Part shown: piece after piece, positions 53,301 to 60,000 of the stretch
How the letters are laid out: every line of letters starts with the position of its first letter
Numbering within the stretch: position 1 is the first letter of the stretch
Assembly (NCBI GenBank): GCA_903813345.2
Contig: CAIIXF020000012.1
Coordinates: 19,849,520-19,909,519 of the forward strand
Reading direction: 5' to 3'
DNA from: Owenia fusiformis
Lineage: Eukaryota > Annelida > Polychaeta > Sabellida > Oweniidae
Length of the DNA: 60,000 nucleotides
Made by a program: the position numbers and the translations under genes
Notes under the pieces: model-generated
Database searches by the model: none
What the model was told of the DNA's origin: nothing
What the model saw: the letters and a program-made list of their open reading frames with translations, nothing else

Positions 53301-53958
53301 TCAGTATTACCTCTGATGAATTGAGCTTTATGCAATATATATTGTTATTTAAAACACAGACCTAATATGATGTGGTTTGTAAATGTCAATAAAAATAATG
53401 CTTTAAAAATGTAATGGCAGCCATGCATATGAGTGATACATACAAGCAGGAATAATGGCAATTTATGAACTGAACTCCTCTTAATCCTACCTACTATGAG
53501 AGCCTCTTTGTTGTCTATATATAAAGAGATTAGAAGAGATAAAGACAGTTTGAGACTAAGCTAGAATTGAAGCTTGAATTCAACTGTCAGCTGTCAGTTG
53601 ATGCCTTGACAGTCGTTCCATGGCCAACTCATTTAAATAGCAATATGAATAGTAGAAAGTACTATTCATATTTAAATGAGTTGGCTTCAAAATAACTATC
53701 AAATCGTGGTTTCAGATGTGTAGCTTAACAGAAAATTTTCTTAAACGTGTACTTGAGCGTGGACCTGCGACTTCAGGTTCACATTTCAACATGTAGCTTA
53801 ACCTCTCTAGTATGACATCATCTCCCAACACTATTAACCAGCAAAGCATTGGTCTGAAGCTGATCAAAGCTCAGTGAATAGTAAAGTGATCAACCTACCT
53901 TTTCTTTCTACTACTGCAACTTCACCCTCTTCTCCTAATTCTCCATCTTCATTTGTTT
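22821..53958 (-). CDS. ZCCHC8: ZCCHC8 orthologue, 3' portion (four exons; 5' part beyond the window)
   Basis: Exons in transcript order are 53,958-53,899, 29,012-28,942, 28,402-28,213 and 23,392-22,821. All have GT-AG borders and join in phases 1, 0 and 1 without a stop. ZCCHC8 is the scaffold of the nuclear exosome targeting (NEXT) complex with MTR4 and RBM7. Matches to the human protein (recalled): acidic linker N-E-D-G-E-L-G-E-E-G-E-V, then V-S-Y-D-T-A-K-L-V-S-F-P-G-Y-N (human form V-T-Y-D-L-S-K-L-V-N-Y-P-G-F-N), P-M-S-Q-Q-Q-S-K-D-V, the proline block F-I-P-P-L-P-P, A-E-E-L-E-E-Q-R-Q, and the C-terminal MTR4-activating region I-P-Y-E-N-L-P-N-A-T-G-T-F-Q-K-M-R. The zinc knuckle and PSP domain must lie upstream of 60,000. 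The 24.9 kb intron hosts an antisense bHLH gene. Confidence 0.9.
25148..25397. mobile_element. Possible MITE with AATAAAACC termini
   Basis: 'caataaaacctttacaaggg' at 25,148 faces 'ctttacaggttttactg' ending at 25,397. Internal 'ggaggtgttccactt' phrases resemble those of the element in TMED2 intron 3 (15,322-15,968). Non-coding. Confidence 0.45.
27399..27887. mobile_element. 489 bp MITE with ACACCCCAGTCACATTT termini
   Basis: Left end ACACCCCAGTCACATTTCCT; right end AAATGTGATTGGGGTGTT. Inner sub-terminal repeats 'ctacgctcgccgcagaa' occur on both sides, and the GC-rich 'acggcagcc' and 'ggctgccgt' also face each other. Non-coding, with an AT-rich centre. Confidence 0.75.
28213..28402 (-). CDS. 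ZCCHC8: ZCCHC8 internal exon (Q-Q-S-K-D-V segment)
   Basis: 190 bp, from acceptor ATACTAG to donor GTTTGT, phase 0 in and phase 1 out. It encodes E-H-M-K-F-H-M-P-P-M-S-Q-Q-Q-S-K-D-V-L-A-L, a basic K-R-K-R-P patch that could be a nuclear localisation signal, and the acidic E-E-M-D-V-D-T-D. These match the order seen in the human protein (E-W-R-I-F, then Q-Q-K-D-V, then M-E-L-D-S-D). Confidence 0.9.
28942..29012 (-). CDS. ZCCHC8: ZCCHC8 internal exon (F-P-G-Y-N segment)
   Basis: 71 bp, from acceptor TATTTTCAG to donor GTGAGT. The first two bases finish a Val codon begun in the exon at 53.9 kb, then come 23 codons: S-Y-D-T-A-K-L-V-S-F-P-G-Y-N-V-P-L-P-Q-G. Too short to appear as an open frame of its own but strongly conserved. 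Confidence 0.9.
29150..29375. repeat. ~42 bp degenerate tandem repeat
   Basis: About five units of the type 'tgtaacatttcaagattttc' 'ttattctccc...', spaced 40-45 bp, within the ZCCHC8 24.9 kb intron. Divergent copies, no coding role. Confidence 0.6.
29376..33470 (-). other. Interior of the 24.9 kb ZCCHC8 intron, first unique stretch
   Basis: No exon, RNA gene or mobile element recognised. A stretch at about 30,716-30,900 is less AT-rich than its surroundings, with a CACGTG E-box (30,725-30,730) and few simple repeats. It might be a conserved regulatory element, but nothing here proves it. Confidence 0.4.
33474..34750. repeat. 33 bp minisatellite, about 38 units
   Basis: The unit is near ATGCACTTACGCTCAATACG plus AGATGTTTCAGTA. 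Units drift along the array (AAATAAAAGATATTTC variants on the left, more uniform on the right), and a larger duplicated block is visible (34,220-34,335 against 34,350-34,455). Since 33 is divisible by three, open frames of up to 179 codons appear on both strands with an 11-residue period (A-L-T-L-N-T-R-C-F-S-N or C-I-T-E-T-S-R-I-E-R-K). Decayed units continue to about 34,930. It lies within a ZCCHC8 intron, so I do not call it a gene. Confidence 0.9.
34930..37090. other. Intronic unique DNA, possible regulatory sequence
   Basis: No coding exon recognised. The piece from about 34,996 to 35,310 is free of repeats and contains several homeodomain-type TAATT cores. It is only suggestive of regulatory DNA for the nested bHLH gene. 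Confidence 0.3.
37093..37251 (+). promoter_or_regulatory. CCAAT + TATA promoter-like block followed by a splice-donor (candidate upstream exon of the bHLH gene)
   Basis: CCAAT at 37,093-37,097 and TATAAAA at 37,132-37,138 predict a start near 37,160. An ATG at 37,234 opens six codons and then meets a strong donor, AAG|GTAAGAG, at 37,251/37,252. The first good downstream acceptor before the bHLH ORF is TTTTTTGATTACAG ending at 43,256. Splicing would give a 5' UTR with an upstream ORF that stops before the bHLH ATG. This is a hypothesis from signals only. Confidence 0.25.
37624..38075. mobile_element. 452 bp MITE with TTAA target duplication
   Basis: GGATGCAGTACCAGGTC at the left and GACCCGGTACTGCATCC at the right form near-perfect terminal inverted repeats. 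They are flanked by TTAA on both sides (37,620-37,623 and 38,076-38,079), the target-site signature of piggyBac- and Kolobok-type elements. No transposase, so non-autonomous. Confidence 0.8.
38080..40461. other. Intronic AT-rich DNA, nothing recognised
   Basis: No exon, RNA gene or clear element on either strand. Short open frames lack recognisable domains. Confidence 0.5.
40462..40805. repeat. Eight identical 43 bp tandem repeats
   Basis: Unit CAGCAAGCAGATGATAGACC followed by ATTGTCATGAATGGTGTTTTAAA. Eight complete copies start at 40,462 and every 43 bp after, with no base difference that I can see. The array is followed by a truncated CAGCAA. It sits in the ZCCHC8 intron, 2.7 kb upstream of the bHLH gene. 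Such homogeneity means recent expansion or an assembly effect. Confidence 0.95.
40806..43256. other. Intronic DNA upstream of the bHLH gene
   Basis: No coding exon recognised. A splice-acceptor-like sequence with a long T-rich tract (TTTATTTTTTGATTACAG) ends at 43,256, and an AAAC microsatellite lies at 43,290-43,316. Confidence 0.45.
43404..43445 (+). promoter_or_regulatory. TATA-like elements directly before the bHLH start codon
   Basis: TATAATTT at 43,404 and TTTATATA at 43,438-43,445. Transcription from the first would start around 43,434 and leave a ~24 nt leader. From the second it would start after the ATG at 43,458, so the second can serve only if translation begins at the Met-Met pair at codons 15-16 (43,500). 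Confidence 0.35.
43458..43994 (+). CDS. Achaete-scute-like bHLH transcription factor (ASCL3/4/5 type), single exon, nested in a ZCCHC8 intron
   Basis: 178 residues. The bHLH spans residues ~75-132: basic region F-I-R-K-R-N-E-R-E-R-E-R-V-R-C-V-N-E-G-Y, helix 1 A-R-L-R-D-H-I-P, loop I-E-N-K-E-K-R, helix 2 I-S-K-V-E-T-L-R-A-A-I-T-Y-I-Q-H-L-Q-D-L-L. N-E-R-E-R-x-R-V-x-x-V-N and the short 'E-K-R-I-S-K-V' loop are diagnostic of achaete-scute proteins. F-x-R-K-R-N with V-N-E-G-Y points to the ASCL3/4/5 group rather than ASCL1/2. The basic-region Glu that reads CANNTG E-boxes is present. As a class II bHLH it would dimerise with an E protein in the nucleus to specify cell fate. The C-terminus is lysine/arginine-rich. 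It is encoded antisense to ZCCHC8; an AATAAA follows at 44,194-44,199. Confidence 0.92.
   Translation: MEYSFHRFASDSSKMMTSPSCHELGIPSQDGPHQDDESGNYDPHNPNSPFSTQCQIPLPAPYGNFDYTFEPAFIRKRNERERERVRCVNEGYARLRDHIPIENKEKRISKVETLRAAITYIQHLQDLLIHEPCENNNIRRKRKIGSSDNCEKECHEGDYSNTANTTSRRKVMKRATKK
44194..44199 (+). terminator. Candidate poly(A) signal of the bHLH gene
   Basis: AATAAA 200 bp after the stop codon, just before a dispersed repeat begins at ~44,198. Another AATAAA lies inside that repeat at ~44,347. Confidence 0.45.
44198..44848. repeat. Dispersed ~640 bp repeat, copy 2
   Basis: Homologous to 1996-2640, same orientation. It shares 'tgtaatgttgactgattga', 'aactgtttttgttaacattt', 'tgtttgataaaac' (with changes) and 'gactggtttaagagaaacgt'. 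It carries a short extra AT microsatellite ('atatatatatcta') absent from copy 1. It sits immediately 3' of the bHLH gene and may supply part of its 3' UTR. Confidence 0.75.
45085..45255. repeat. Degenerate tandem repeat ('cccatagtctccca' type)
   Basis: Three to four units of ~50 bp with 'gacatatcccataatctccc' and 'aaagggacacatcccacc'. The minus-strand 86-codon frame across it is a repeat effect. Confidence 0.6.
45700..45890. repeat. 29 bp tandem repeat, about six units
   Basis: The unit is near CACATAATTTCTCACTTATT plus CCCCATAAC, with the most regular copies at 45,750-45,890. Non-coding, intronic. Confidence 0.85.
46391..46793. mobile_element. 403 bp MITE with CTGGAATTACACCA termini
   Basis: Perfect 14 bp terminal inverted repeats (CTGGAATTACACCA at 46,391-46,404; complement at 46,780-46,793). 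'ggaattacacc' recurs internally at ~46,471. A 140-codon minus-strand frame covers most of it without any recognisable domain; I regard it as chance. Confidence 0.7.
48616..48644. repeat. 29 bp palindrome built from TGATGCAACAACAC (left)
   Basis: TGATGCAACAACAC, one central base (C), then the exact reverse complement. It is mirrored at 52,276-52,304 with central G. Isolated half-sites follow at 48,837, 48,859 and 48,890. Confidence 0.9.
49328..49660. mobile_element. G-run-rich inverted-repeat element
   Basis: Begins 'caggggcggatctggg' and ends 'ctaatccgccagtg' with G and C homopolymer runs just inside and many 'ggcccaaa' and 'ttttgggg' words. Elements with a 'ggcggatc' terminus are common in animal genomes (recollection). 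Open frames through it are artefacts. Confidence 0.6.
50234..50382. repeat. Stem-loop 1 of the GAGACC/GTCGAGG family
   Basis: Arms 'caattgtagacccctcttga' and 'gaaaagagaggttaacaatt', with 'gtcaactggcaaaa' facing 'ttttgccagttgac'. The apex is at 50,313-50,330 ('tgagaccagatgtcgagg'). Confidence 0.7.
50590..50745. repeat. Stem-loop 2 of the GAGACC/GTCGAGG family
   Basis: Homologous to stem-loop 1: 'acaattgttgacctccccag' against 'gagaggtctactattgtttt', with apex 'agagaccgaaggtcgagg' (50,671-50,688). Confidence 0.65.
51066..51248. repeat. Stem-loop 3: near-perfect long hairpin with a CGAGGCTGCAGGCCGAGG apex
   Basis: Arms 'aacaaatagtgactgcca' and 'tggcagtcactatttgtt', 'gggaaatagtg' and 'cactatttccc', 'gggaatatcctgtccactga' and 'tcagtggacaggatattccc'. 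The apex at 51,151-51,168 has the same layout as stem-loops 1 and 2, although the stems have other sequences. Paired over ~80 bp per arm. Confidence 0.8.
52276..52304. repeat. 29 bp palindrome built from TGATGCAACAACAC (right)
   Basis: Same palindrome as at 48,616, with central G. Isolated half-sites GGTGTTGTTGCATCA occur at 52,037-52,051 and 52,069-52,083. Confidence 0.9.
52436..52850 (-). repeat. Inverted copy of the ~122 bp repeat array
   Basis: Three or more units such as 'tttttcaaaatcatctacaa' 'gttcaaatctgactttaga' 'ccttcaatgacct', the reverse complement of the units at 185-1330. Confidence 0.8.
53623..53694. repeat. Hairpin GCCAACTCATTTAAAT ... ATTTAAATGAGTTGGC
   Basis: Outer 16 bp arms are exact complements, followed by ATGAATAGTA and TACTATTCAT around a 5-base loop, with a small bulge on the left. 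It lies 205 bp from the ZCCHC8 exon at 53,899. Confidence 0.8.
53899..53958 (-). CDS. ZCCHC8: ZCCHC8 internal exon (acidic linker), upstream of the 24.9 kb intron
   Basis: 60 bp, acceptor TTTTGTTGCAG, donor GTAGGT. It reads T-N-E-D-G-E-L-G-E-E-G-E-V-A-V-V-E-R-K and leaves one base that, with the next exon, forms V-S-Y-D. The human counterpart at this position is also a short acidic D-G-E-T-E-V-G-E linker directly before V-T-Y-D. Phase and order agree, so I treat it as the adjacent exon despite the distance. Confidence 0.8.
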
Positions 53959-54319
53959 CTGCAACAAAATAACATTAATTCATAAATGACACATATGAAG
54001 ATTATCAGAAATGAAAAATAAAGTGTATAATTGACACAAATGATGATTGACACAAATGGTAATTGACACAAATGGAAATTGACACCCATCATTATAACTG
54101 ATGCAGATTATAACTTGAGACAAACATTTGCAACATTCTGAATACACTGAAGTTTTCCTACAAAGAGATAAATGTTTTGGTCTTTCTCAGCAAAACAAAC
54201 TTGATTCAGTTTATTGACAGTAACTGTCGCAAAAATTACTAAATATAGTTATAGTTGACAAACATCAGCATTGTTATACAAAAATATGAATGTTTTCTGA
54301 CACCGATATTTGTTCTAGG

Positions 54320-57300
54320 TAGTGAGGTAGCACCGAAAAATGTACCCGCTTCTGAACAAATTGAAATTACTTGTTTCTTATGTATTTTTATGTGATACTT
54401 CAGAAAATTTTTGTCTGACGCGCCATATCCGGGGCGAAAGTTGTCAAAATTTGGTTTTTGACTCTAAAAAGGAAAATTACAGGGGGTACATTAACATCAT
54501 TGAATAATTCATTCAGTTAGTCTTCAATCATCATAATGATTTTATTGAGAGTTGATGAGATCATTTTAAGGTAGTATGCAAACTTTCAATGGTCTGTCAC
54601 TCGTTGTTGCCATGGAAACCACATTTTTTGCTGAGAAAATCCTTAATTTTGGTAAAACCTGTACCTGTACATAATATAGAATGTGGATTATTTTTCAAAT
54701 CAACAGATATCAGAACATTTTAGCACTCTAAAAATCACCAGGGCTGTCCAAACATTTGTTTAAAGAGAAAGAATATTGCAATTTATATGACTGGTAAGTG
54801 TCAAAGACCATACAATTACATAAGTGGTCAAAAGTGGGCGTCGCCCTCATAATAGTAGTTGATTGCCATTCTCTATAAATATAGAGTTTTACTTGACTTT
54901 TGAGATACATTTATATTGAATTTCTTTGGTTATACTTAGTATCAAGCATATTTACATCTAAGTGTTATAGTTATTGCATGGGGATACAGGGGGGAGGGGA
55001 GTAGTAACAGAATTGGGAGGGGGCAGAGCTTATCAGCCTTAAAGCAGATATGAAATGGTATTTTTAACCTAAGGGAATCAATTTGATTTTTTGATAAATG
55101 TATTTGGACATGTTTTCTCATCAGTAATGTGAAAATTATTTCACTCTAACGATCGTTAATAGCTGCTTAATAAGCAATATTCGAATTGGTTGTGACGTTA
55201 TTGGCCCCCACGTGATCTCTCACTGGCCCCCACGTGGCCCGTTTTGGTCCATTAGATCATGACGTCATAATGCCAAAATGTTTGGTTATTTGTTTACACA
55301 ACAATCCTATGGTTGCCGTGACGTTGTGATTACTAAGGAAGCAATAAACCAAAGCTATATTTTGTATATGACGTTACTAATCACGTGGGGGCCAATTTGA
55401 TCCATCAGTTTGTTTTATTTCGTTATCTATGACCGTTAGCAGTTATCTTACATTTATTTTATAATGGCTATCACAAGAACTCTACGTTGGGCTTACAATG
55501 GAGAAAACCGCATTTTTGTAGATGCAAGTTGAGAAAAGCTATTTCAGTTGTCCTTTAAGTGTAAATCTCATCTCCATGGTTCTAGATTTCATAGGGTACA
55601 GCTTCTGGGTCTTATTATATTCATCTCAATATATAAGATATAAGAATTTACATGGTTGGTAAGTGTCAAAGACCATAGAATTACACATGTGATCAAAAGT
55701 GGGCGTCGCCCTAATCATAGTATATGGTTCATTCTCTATAAATACAGAGTTTAACTTGACTTTTGAAGTACATTTACTTAAAAACATCTTTGATTTATAC
55801 TTAATGTCAAGCATTTCTGGTAAGTTATATATGTACATCTAATTGTAATAGTTATTGTCTGGGGGTGGAGGAGGGGGGGGGGGTGAGAGTAACAGAATTG
55901 GAAATGGGCAGAGCTAATAAGCCTTAAATGTAAATCTCATTTATTTAGTTCTGGATTTCAAGGGGTGCATCTTCTGGGTCTTCTTCACATTCATCTCAAT
56001 ATATGGGATATTCCAATTTACATGATTGGTAAGTGTCAAAGACCATACAATTACATAAGTGATCAAAAGTGGGTGTTGCTCTAACAATAGTAGATAATTC
56101 ATTCTCTATAAATATGGAGTTTAACTTGACTTTAAGATTTATTTTTTAAATTAAAACTTCTTTGATTACATTTAGTATTGTAATAGTTATTCTCTGTGGG
56201 GGGGCAAGGGGGGTAGTAGCAGAAATGGGAGGGGGCAGAGCCAATGGCCAGTCAGTCTTAAGTATTAATATCATAATCTGATCATTTTCATTCACCTCCC
56301 GATGTTAATATATTAACAATATCATGTGGGAGAATATACCACTACACTTGCAGATTTGAGAGTCATTCAGTTGAGTGTATCTATATGGTGCTCCACCTTT
56401 GCCTTTTAAAAAGGTGCTATTGCTATTGCCCCTTCTGCATGGCACTTCATCTGTGAATGTGTGAAGTGCTAGGAAGGCTGCATATATGTCAGGGTCTATA
56501 TTGGAGGAAATACCACTGACATCAGTCTTCATTTGTTTCCAACTCAAGTATCCAGCAGCACACTTTGCTGTATTTGCTTTTTGTTTTCATCATCATACAA
56601 GAACTAATTCCAATCTTTAGGGACTCGTGTTTTTCTACCTTAAATAGGGCAAGGTGTCCCTCCCCTCTTTCAGGTTCCTTTATAGAATTTTTGATGTAAT
56701 TAGCACATACAAAAACTAATCAATCTGCAATTGTAGAATCTTGAAACAGTCTCCGCCAGATCCAGAAACAAAACTACCTTTCAAGTTGAATTATGGTTTG
56801 GGATAGTTGGGGTTTGTTTTCCTTATGACTTGTATACATTTAGAAGTTTTCTTTTTCTTGCTGGGTTCTATTACAAATTTTGGTCCTTTCCCTTTGGCAC
56901 TTGTGGGTACATGTTCATGCATAGGAATGCGTTTCTCTGTTCTTGCAAGAAGTCCAGTCAGTGTTCCTAGAGCCCAAGGCACAGGGCTCAATAGGAACTG
57001 CAGGAGACATTCTAGGCTAATTTTATGTTCTACCAATGTTCTATCTTGATCTGCAGCAAGATCAAAGCTGTTCAAAGATGTTTCATTCAGAATGTATTTG
57101 TATAAGCTTGTTCTGAGTACTTTTTTACTGTCACTGTCACTGTTGCTGCTGTAGTTTGCTGCTGTAGTTTTCAATTTCATATGTTTTATTAGATCATGAA
57201 ATCTTTTTTTCAACTAATCTCAGATGGTATCTCTTAATGCAATTTCCCCTTTTGACTAAAATTAGATGAGATCTGCAGCGACATCATTTGGCACAGATTT

Positions 57301-59149
57301 TCCTTATGATACACCGTAGAGATGACCTTCATCCTCAATGGTAAATGGATCAAGGAAGTCTTTGATTGCGGTTTTTGTCATCTTTATGTCTTTTTCTATA
57401 CTTGCTATTTGTGCCTTTCCAAGGTCATTATGGGTGTCACACTCATCTCATCTCTAGATAATAGATTGTTGTAACCATCTCATCCATATAAAGCACTTAT
57501 TGTCTGTATGGCCCATATTGCAAATCCCCGTAGTGAACCACCAGATGGACTTGAATGGAAACTAAATGACTCCATATCTTTCCAGTGGGTATTTACTGAT
57601 ATTCTCATACAAGAGATTGGTGATATAGCAACACCAGGAGATGAATCAGAAAACTCCAGAAGATGTACCCTATGAAATCCAGAATTAAAAAGATGGATTT
57701 ATACTTAAGGCAGATTAGATCTACACATTCTAATTCTGTTACTACTCACCCCTGCCCAAATGTAAAAACTATAATACTTACACAGAAGTATTTATCAGAA
57801 ATGCTTGACATAAATTATAATAACAGCAGTTCAGTATAACTATGAATGTATCTCAAAAGTCAAGTTCAATTTTGTATTTACAGTATACAAAGAACCAATC
57901 ATCTACTATTGTAATGGTGACACTCCTTTTGATCATTTATAAATATGTAATTGTATGGTGTTTGACAAATCCTGTAAACTGTAATATCCCATATATTGAG
58001 ATGAATATGAAGAAGACCCAGACGATGTGCCCCATGAAATCCAGAACTATGCAGATGAGATTTATACTTAAGGCTGATTACCTCTGCCTCCTCCCTAGTC
58101 TGTTACTACTCTCCCCCATCCTCCTCCAGGCAAGAACTATTACAATTAGATGTGCATTACTAACCAGAAATGCTTGAAATTAAGTACATGTATATTCAAA
58201 GAAGTTGTAATGTAAATGTATCTCAAAAGTCAACTTAGACTCTGTATTTATAGAGAATGAATCTATGATAAGGGCGACGCCCACTTTTGATCACTTGAGT
58301 AATTCTATGGTCTTTATACTTACCAATCATGCAGAATTATAATATCCTATATGAATGTGAAGAAGACCCAGAAGATGTACCCCATGAAATCCAGAACTAT
58401 GTAGATGAGATTTATACTTAAGGGTGATTAGCTTTGCCCTCTTCCAATTCTTTTACCCCCCCATCTACCCCCTCCCGATGCAATAAGTATAACACTTACA
58501 TGTACATTATTTACCAAAAATGCTTCATATTTAGTATAACCAAAGAACATCATTATAAATGTATCTCAAAAGTCAAGTAAGACTCTGTATTTTTAGAGAA
58601 TGGCAATCATCTACTATGATAAGGGCGACGCCCACTTTTGATCACTTATGTAATTGTATGGTCTTTGACACTCCCCAGTTATGTTAATTGCAATATCCTT
58701 TATATTTAAATAAATGTTTGAACTGCCCTGGTGATTTTGAAAATGCTAAAATGTTCTGATATCTGTTGATTTGAAAAATAATCCACATTCTGTATTATGT
58801 ACAGGTACAGGTTTTACCAAAATTAAGGATTTTCTCAGCAAAAATTGTGGTTTCCATGGCAACGACGAGTGACAGACCATTGAAAGTTTGCATACTACCT
58901 TAAAATGATCTCATCAACTCTCGATAAAATTATTATGATGATTGAAGACCAACTGAATGAATTATTCAATGATGTTAATGTACCCCCTGTAATTTTCCTT
59001 TTTAGGGTCAAAAACCCAATTTTGACAACTTTCGCCCCGGATACGGCGCATCAGACAAAAATTTTCTGAAGTATCACATAAAAATACATAAGAAACAAGT
59101 AATTTCAATTTGTTCAGAAGCGGGTACATTTTTCGGTGCTACCTCACTA
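54320..59149. mobile_element. ~4.8 kb DNA-transposon-like element with long compound inverted repeats
   Basis: The outer arms (54,320-54,740 and 58,725-59,149) begin TAGTGAGGTAGCACCG and are near-identical inverted copies over ~420 bp. Inside each arm are about three tandem ~300 bp units, each with 'taagtgtcaaagaccata', 'aaaagtgggcgtcgccct' and 'attctctataaat' (left about 54,770, 55,650 and 56,020; right, inverted, about 57,900, 58,250 and 58,600). The left arm also holds a small inverted repeat with GGCCCCCACGTGAT/ATCACGTGGGGGCC ends (about 55,210-55,400). The core carries a degraded minus-strand gene. No TSD was recognised. Confidence 0.8.
56305..57470 (-). pseudogene. Degraded element-borne gene of unknown function
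   Basis: Read on the minus strand, a frame with several stops upstream (D-I-K-M-T-K-T-A-I-K-D-F-L-D-P-F around 57,375) continues into an open 140-codon piece (57,213-56,791). That piece contains S-L-E-C-L-L-Q-F-L-L-S-P-V-P-W-A-L-G-T and L-T-G-L-L-A-R-T-E-K-R. From memory this resembles an uncharacterised family found in repeated copies in marine invertebrates with a 'T-P-V-P-x-x-x-x-T-A-D-G-x-x-x-K-T-D-K' core. A second open piece (56,547-56,305; M-S-W-K-Q-M-K-T-D-V-S-G) may be its 3' part. Stops at several points make it a pseudogene. No DDE motif was seen. Confidence 0.45.
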
Positions 59150-59700
59150 ACTATTCTGCAAAGATGGAGGAAAAGACCTTTCTAGACATGCCCTCTTTTG
59201 TCAAAATGAAGAAACAAAAATATAATTGCTAGATTCATAATGTCACAGGTTGTTGGAAGCAATGTTTCCAATCAGAAAAGTATGATGAACATAAAACTTC
59301 TTAGGCTTCTGTTACACTGAGGTACAACCTTTGAAATCAGGAAGTTAGCCAATATGTCTTGCAATGCGTTTGTGCATTCAAATACATGAATACTCTAAAA
59401 TTGACTAATGAGTCTTCAAATATCAGCAAAATGTATATGAGTGTGTCTTTAAACCACTGACTCTCTCCCCTCTGATAATCCTGTAATATTACAGTGATAC
59501 ATATAATGTAATTTTTTTTTATAACTATTATTTATTTCATTGATATAGTTTAAAATACAATTACAAAAGCATCCCTAAATCGCCAGAGGGCATTATATAG
59601 GAATGGTGAGAGGCTGGGGGTGGCAGGCAGACAGGGTTCCTGGCCGGAGCAGGTGTGACAGGACAACAGGATATCAGAAAGAGAGACATGAGGGAGGGAA
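59150..59700. other. Short spacer between the inverted-repeat element and a LINE fragment
   Basis: AT-rich, with no exon recognised. The missing upstream ZCCHC8 exons (PSP domain, zinc knuckle) were looked for here and not found. Confidence 0.5.
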
Positions 59701-60000
59701 TTAGCTATTGTCTATAATGAAGTCAAGTATCAGTGAAATGGCTTTAGAGTTTACATCTATGCTTAAGTTTGGGCTTCCTGTTTTCAAAATGGAGATGAAA
59801 TCATACTGGGGAAGATTATTATTGAGAGAAGGTTCTAATTCAGCAAGTTTTTCCCAGAGATCCTGTCTCACTAAGGTTAAGCGATTGCGCTGGAAAAGAA
59901 TATGCTTTAAGGTTTGAGAGCTGCCACAAGCACAATTAGGGCTGTCAACAGAGTTAAAATATTTTGGGCATAAATTTTAGCTTTAAAAAATAAGTCAGCT
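59700..60000 (-). pseudogene. LINE ORF2 C-terminal fragment (runs off window)
   Basis: The minus-strand frame reads S-P-N-C-A-C-G-S-S-Q-T-L-K-H-I-L-F-Q and continues R-L-T-L-V-R-Q-D-L-W-E-K-L to a stop at about 59,702. C-x-C-G-...-H-I-L-F is the C-terminal knuckle region typical of jockey/I-like LINE proteins (last Cys replaced by the R of Q-R-N-R). Just upstream a second frame (K-A-K-I-Y-A-Q-N-I-L) suggests a frameshift. Partial and likely dead. Confidence 0.6.

Noticed and set aside
59150-60000. Search for the ZCCHC8 PSP-domain exon (P-P-G-W motif) upstream of 53,958
   Set aside because: No matching sequence seen on the minus strand up to the window end; the exons must lie outside.

Overview
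This is a 60 kb piece of an animal (metazoan) nuclear genome. It is AT-rich, has spliced genes with GT-AG introns, and is crowded with non-LTR retrotransposon fragments, inverted-repeat (fold-back/MITE-like) elements and minisatellites. The gene set (TMED2-like p24 protein, a uronyl 2-O-sulfotransferase-like enzyme, a ZCCHC8 orthologue, an ASCL3/4/5-type bHLH factor) fits a bilaterian marine invertebrate. A hemichordate or other invertebrate deuterostome is my guess, but the sequence alone does not fix the phylum.

Layout. 1-12.2 kb is almost wholly repeats: a ~122 bp repeat family interrupted by a fold-back element; an exon of a ParB/sulfiredoxin-like family on the minus strand (about 1.5-1.9 kb); a LINE 3' end split by an inverted-repeat element (2.8-4.3 kb); small MITEs; a 4.4 kb fold-back with a 21 bp minisatellite at its centre (5.0-9.4 kb); and a 2.6 kb element carrying a 5'-truncated LINE with a clear target duplication (9.55-12.17 kb). 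TMED2 follows on the plus strand (12,527-16,177, four coding exons, 204 codons). A single-exon sulfotransferase lies at 19,054-20,151 (+). From 22.8 kb to at least 53.96 kb the minus strand carries the 3' half of ZCCHC8. Four exons join in perfect phase, and one intron is about 24.9 kb long. Inside that intron, on the opposite strand, lies an intact single-exon achaete-scute-like bHLH gene (43,458-43,994). The same intron holds a 33 bp minisatellite (33.5-34.75 kb), a perfectly homogenised 43 bp array (40.46-40.8 kb), a TTAA-flanked MITE (37.6-38.1 kb) and a ~5.3 kb fold-back element (47.8-53.1 kb). Upstream of the last visible ZCCHC8 exon is another ~4.8 kb inverted-repeat element with a degraded minus-strand gene (54.3-59.15 kb), then a LINE fragment running off the window end.

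The host genes are not a pathway. TMED2 and the sulfotransferase both belong to the secretory route (ER-Golgi cargo transport; Golgi glycosaminoglycan sulfation). ZCCHC8 is a nuclear exosome-targeting (NEXT complex) protein, and the bHLH gene is a developmental regulator nested within it. The observations most worth checking are the nested bHLH gene, the apparent loss of the catalytic histidine in the sulfotransferase, paired TGCCACGT sites just upstream of TMED2, a LINE insertion with a paralogous empty site, and several structured repeat families with recurrent palindromic motifs.
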